Shown here: positions 7,369 to 8,890 of the stretch, one piece after another
Numbering within the stretch: position 1 is the first letter of the stretch
How the letters are laid out: every line of letters starts with the position of its first letter
DNA from: JAMXLO01 sp046732975
GTDB lineage: Bacteria; Pseudomonadota; Alphaproteobacteria; Acetobacterales; Acetobacteraceae
Reading direction: 5' to 3'
DNA: 8,890 bases
Assembly: GCA_046732975.1 (NCBI GenBank)
Contig: JBKPOG010000078.1
Span: forward strand, 1 to 8,890
Translations under genes and position numbers: made by a program
The notes under the pieces: model-generated
Database searches by the model: none
What the model was told of the DNA's origin: nothing
Seen by the model: only the letters and a program-made list of their open reading frames with translations

Positions 7369-7716
7369 TCAGTTTGTCGGGACGCTGGGACCCTTCGGGG
7401 CTGCCGGTGGTGGGGCCGGAGCAGGCGTGGTCGGCGCAGGGACCGTAGCCGGCGGCGGGCTCTCCAGCAGTGACCCGCCGACACCGGCGGTGCCGCGGTT
7501 CATCAGTGCCAAAGCCAGCGACAGCGCCATGAATACAGTGGCGAGGATAGCCGTCGTGCGCGTCAGCAGGTTGGCGGTCCCACGACCGGACATGAAGGCG
7601 CCCATGCCCTGAGAGCTGCCGATCCCCAGACCGCCACCCTCACTGCGTTGGATCAGCACGACGCCGATCAGCGCAAGCGTGACGAACAGGTGGATGATCA
7701 GCAGGACGGCGGTCAT
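7369..7716 (-). CDS. secG: Preprotein translocase subunit SecG
   Basis: A small inner-membrane subunit of the SecYEG channel that aids SecA-driven protein export. Its 115 aa show the family layout: first transmembrane helix at about 3-22 (VLLIIHLFVTLALIGVVLIQ), then the conserved RSEGGGLGIGSSQGMGAFMS loop (24-43), GRGTANLLTRTTAILA leading into the second transmembrane helix (about 53-71), and a C-terminal tail made largely of Pro, Ala and Thr. Such long proline-rich tails are common in alphaproteobacterial SecG (recalled). GAGGG lies about 8 nt before the ATG. It is 26 bp downstream of tpiA and 76 bp upstream of pyrG, so cotranscription with tpiA is likely. Confidence 0.95.
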   Translation of the reverse strand: MTAVLLIIHLFVTLALIGVVLIQRSEGGGLGIGSSQGMGAFMSGRGTANLLTRTTAILATVFMALSLALALMNRGTAGVGGSLLESPPPATVPAPTTPAPAPPPAAPKGPSVPTN

Positions 7717-7742
7717 GCGAATTCCCTCGACGCGGGCAGCGT

Positions 7743-8480
7743 CTACGCCGGCTTCGCCGCCCGGGCAATCGCCAGGAAGTCCTCCGCCTTCAGGCTGGCC
7801 CCGCCGATCAGGCCGCCGCCAACATGCGGCACCGCCAGCAGCGAACCGGCATTTGCCGGCCGCATCGAGCCGCCATACAGGATTCGGACACCATGCCCCG
7901 CATCGCCGAACTGGCGGACCAACTCCTCGCGAACGAAGGCATGCATGGTTGCCACGTCCTGCTCGGTGGCAGTCTTGCCGGTGCCGATCGCCCAGACAGG
8001 CTCATAGGCCACCGCGCCGGTAAATGGCTTCGGCAGGCTGCCCGAGATCTGCCAGCCGACGACTTCGGTCTCTTGCCCAGCCGCTCGCTGGTCCTCGGTC
8101 TCGCCGACGCAGACGATCGGCGTGAGCCCTGCATCAATCGCCGCCAGCACCTTTTCGCGGACCAGTTCGTCGGTTTCGCCGTGGTTCTGGCGCCGCTCGG
8201 AGTGGCCAAGGATCACCCAGGTAGCACCGGCGTCGCGCAACATGGCCGCCGCCACATCACCGGTATGGGCACCCTGGCCCTTAGCGTGGCAGTCCTGGCC
8301 ACCGACCGCAACGCCCGAGCCCGCGAGCACACTGGCCACCGGCTCGATCGCGGTGAACGGCGGACACACTAGCACGTCGCACGCCATCCCCTGCGCGCCA
8401 TCGCGCACGCCGCGCGCCAGCTCCGTCGCCGGAGCACGCAGCATGTGCATTTTCCAGTTCCCGGCGATCAGTTGCCGCAT
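7743..8480 (-). CDS. tpiA: Triose-phosphate isomerase
   Basis: Interconverts dihydroxyacetone phosphate and glyceraldehyde-3-phosphate in glycolysis and gluconeogenesis, in the cytoplasm. The 245-aa product is close to the usual 245-255 aa. Active-site residues are visible: Asn8 and Lys10 in IAGNWKMH, His93 in VILGHSERRQ, and the catalytic Glu160 in VAYEPVWAIGTGKTA, with the phosphate-gripping loop 6 at about 164-171. LYGGSMRPANA (201-211) and GGGLIGGASL (221-230) form the remaining phosphate site. The ATG at 8480 is chosen: AGGGGG precedes it by 6 nt and the family start MRQLIAGNWKM follows. An in-frame extension to 8609 has no similarity and runs across the dyad in the divergent spacer. It is probably the first gene of the tpiA-secG-pyrG-kdsA row. 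Confidence 0.97.
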   Translation of the reverse strand: MRQLIAGNWKMHMLRAPATELARGVRDGAQGMACDVLVCPPFTAIEPVASVLAGSGVAVGGQDCHAKGQGAHTGDVAAAMLRDAGATWVILGHSERRQNHGETDELVREKVLAAIDAGLTPIVCVGETEDQRAAGQETEVVGWQISGSLPKPFTGAVAYEPVWAIGTGKTATEQDVATMHAFVREELVRQFGDAGHGVRILYGGSMRPANAGSLLAVPHVGGGLIGGASLKAEDFLAIARAAKPA

Positions 8481-8481
8481 T

Positions 8482-8504
8482 GCGATCCCCCTGGGCGATC
8501 CCCC
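8482..8504 (-). repeat. Tandem 10-bp repeat carrying the tpiA ribosome binding site
   Basis: On the minus strand GGGGGATCGC occurs twice, at 8504-8495 and 8491-8482, with a 13-bp period. The copy nearer tpiA contains the Shine-Dalgarno sequence used for the ATG at 8480; the other copy is a second, distant G-rich site. It looks like a small local duplication. Confidence 0.5.
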
Positions 8505-8514
8505 GGCTTCATGA

Positions 8515-8542
8515 AGCGCTGGTAACGCAAAGGACCAGCGCT
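8515..8542. promoter_or_regulatory. Perfect 9-bp dyad in the tpiA / ppiD divergent spacer
   Basis: AGCGCTGGT at 8515-8523 and ACCAGCGCT at 8534-8542 are exact inverted copies around a 10-bp centre. The dyad lies near the middle of the 121-bp spacer between the divergent starts at 8480 and 8602. It could be a regulator's operator acting on either gene, or a hairpin in an mRNA leader. No T-run follows it. Confidence 0.45.
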
Positions 8543-8570
8543 GGCAAAGCCCGGTTGCCGCTCGTATATG
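8542..8570 (+). promoter_or_regulatory. Weak candidate promoter for the PpiD-like gene
   Basis: TGGCAA (8542-8547) and TATATG (8565-8570) stand 17 bp apart, with the -10-like box 31 bp before the start at 8602. The -35-like box matches the consensus at only 3 of 6 positions and touches the right arm of the dyad at 8515-8542. Sigma-70-type consensus matching is unreliable in GC-rich alphaproteobacteria, so this is tentative. Confidence 0.25.
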
Positions 8571-8601
8571 CTGCCGCCGTTGCCAGCTGAGGCTCGCCTG
8601 C

Positions 8602-8890
8602 ATGATCACAGCCTTCCGCCGCTACCTCGAGACTTGGTGGGTCCGCGGCTTCTTTCTGATCATGGTGTTCGCCTTCATCTCCTGGGGCGTCGGCGACGTG
8701 GTGCGTATGATCGGCAGGTCGACCTGGGCCGCCAAGGTCGGCGGCGCGACGATCGAAGGCGATCAGCTGCAGCAGGCCTATCAGCGCGACATGGCGCAGG
8801 TGACACGGAACCTGCCGTCAGGGCAGGAACCGACGCAGGAGATGCGCAGTGACGTTGCGCATCAGGCGCTGGACCGCCTGATCGCACAGG
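8602..8890 (+). CDS. PpiD/SurA-N type periplasmic folding factor, N-terminal part (runs off right edge)
   Basis: The 96 residues visible match the start of membrane-anchored periplasmic chaperones of the PpiD type, which carry a SurA-like N domain followed by a parvulin peptidyl-prolyl isomerase domain. Seen: a basic start (MITAFRRYLETWWVRG), one transmembrane anchor at about 14-32 (FFLIMVFAFISWGVGD) with the typical WGVGDVVR end, and then a periplasmic segment with VGGATIEGDQLQQAYQRDM (46-64), the usual opening of the SurA N-like domain. The helical segment MRSDVAHQALDRLIAQ also fits. The isomerase domain is outside the window, so its presence is inferred from the family. GAGG lies about 10 nt before the ATG at 8602. 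It is transcribed divergently from tpiA; in related genomes I recall this gene next to tpiA and upstream of trp genes. Confidence 0.85.
   Translation, partial: MITAFRRYLETWWVRGFFLIMVFAFISWGVGDVVRMIGRSTWAAKVGGATIEGDQLQQAYQRDMAQVTRNLPSGQEPTQEMRSDVAHQALDRLIAQ

Noticed and set aside
6507..7448. Plus-strand open frame of 313 codons opposite pyrG and part of secG
   Set aside because: It is antisense to pyrG, whose protein is conserved along its whole length. The translation is rich in Arg, His and Gln with no recognisable domain, a common shadow in GC-rich genes.
7293..7484. 64-codon N-terminal extension of PyrG
   Set aside because: CTP synthases start at MTRYVFITGGVVSSLGKG; the extension is Arg-rich low-complexity and overlaps secG coding sequence.
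8481..8609. 43-codon N-terminal extension of TpiA
   Set aside because: The family starts at the IAGNWKM segment and a strong ribosome binding site precedes the ATG at 8480. The extension would cover the divergent promoter region and the start of the ppiD-like gene.

Overview
The window looks like a chromosomal segment of a GC-rich Gram-negative alphaproteobacterium, most likely from the Rhodospirillales/Acetobacteraceae side. The reasons are the block tpiA-secG-pyrG-kdsA facing a divergent SurA/PpiD-type gene (an arrangement I recall from that group), a KDO-8-phosphate synthase of the cysteine (metal-dependent) type, SecG with a proline-rich tail, and a class III nucleotide cyclase of the rhizobial/rhodospirillal kind. 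The taxonomic placement is inference; no rRNA or other phylogenetic marker is present.

Left part (1-2017). On the minus strand is the N-terminal piece of a class III adenylate/guanylate cyclase, running off the left edge. It is followed by about 430 bp without a confident gene. This gap holds an 81-bp REP-like imperfect palindrome and a short stretch on the minus strand with coding-like codon use that may be a gene remnant. Next, also on the minus strand, is a full-length 3-oxoadipyl-CoA thiolase (pcaF), the last step of the beta-ketoadipate pathway, standing without other pca genes. Its upstream region is shared with a divergent plus-strand group and contains a 9-bp inverted repeat with arms 50 bp apart.

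Middle part (2018-4723, plus strand). Three genes lie in a row: a small secreted protein of unknown function, a GFA/CENP-V-type zinc protein whose start overlaps the preceding stop by 4 bp (ATGA), and, 73 bp further on, an AMP-forming acyl-CoA synthetase with all adenylation motifs. The ligase and the divergent thiolase could both belong to acyl-CoA catabolism, but the substrate cannot be read from the sequence.

Right part (4734-8890). Four core genes lie in one direction on the minus strand, transcribed in the order tpiA, secG, pyrG, kdsA (glycolysis, protein export, CTP synthesis, KDO synthesis for LPS). The spacers are 26, 76 and 90 bp, compatible with one transcription unit. The acyl-CoA synthetase converges on kdsA with only 10 bp between stops. 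Divergent from tpiA, a membrane-anchored periplasmic chaperone/peptidyl-prolyl isomerase (PpiD/SurA-N type) starts and runs off the right edge. The 121-bp divergent spacer carries a perfect 9-bp dyad and a tandemly repeated segment containing the tpiA ribosome binding site.

I found no tRNA, rRNA, CRISPR array, insertion sequence or phage genes. Most of the window is ordinary. The least explained parts are the secreted protein coupled to the GFA gene, the REP-like element with the adjacent coding-like fragment, and the two divergent intergenic dyads.
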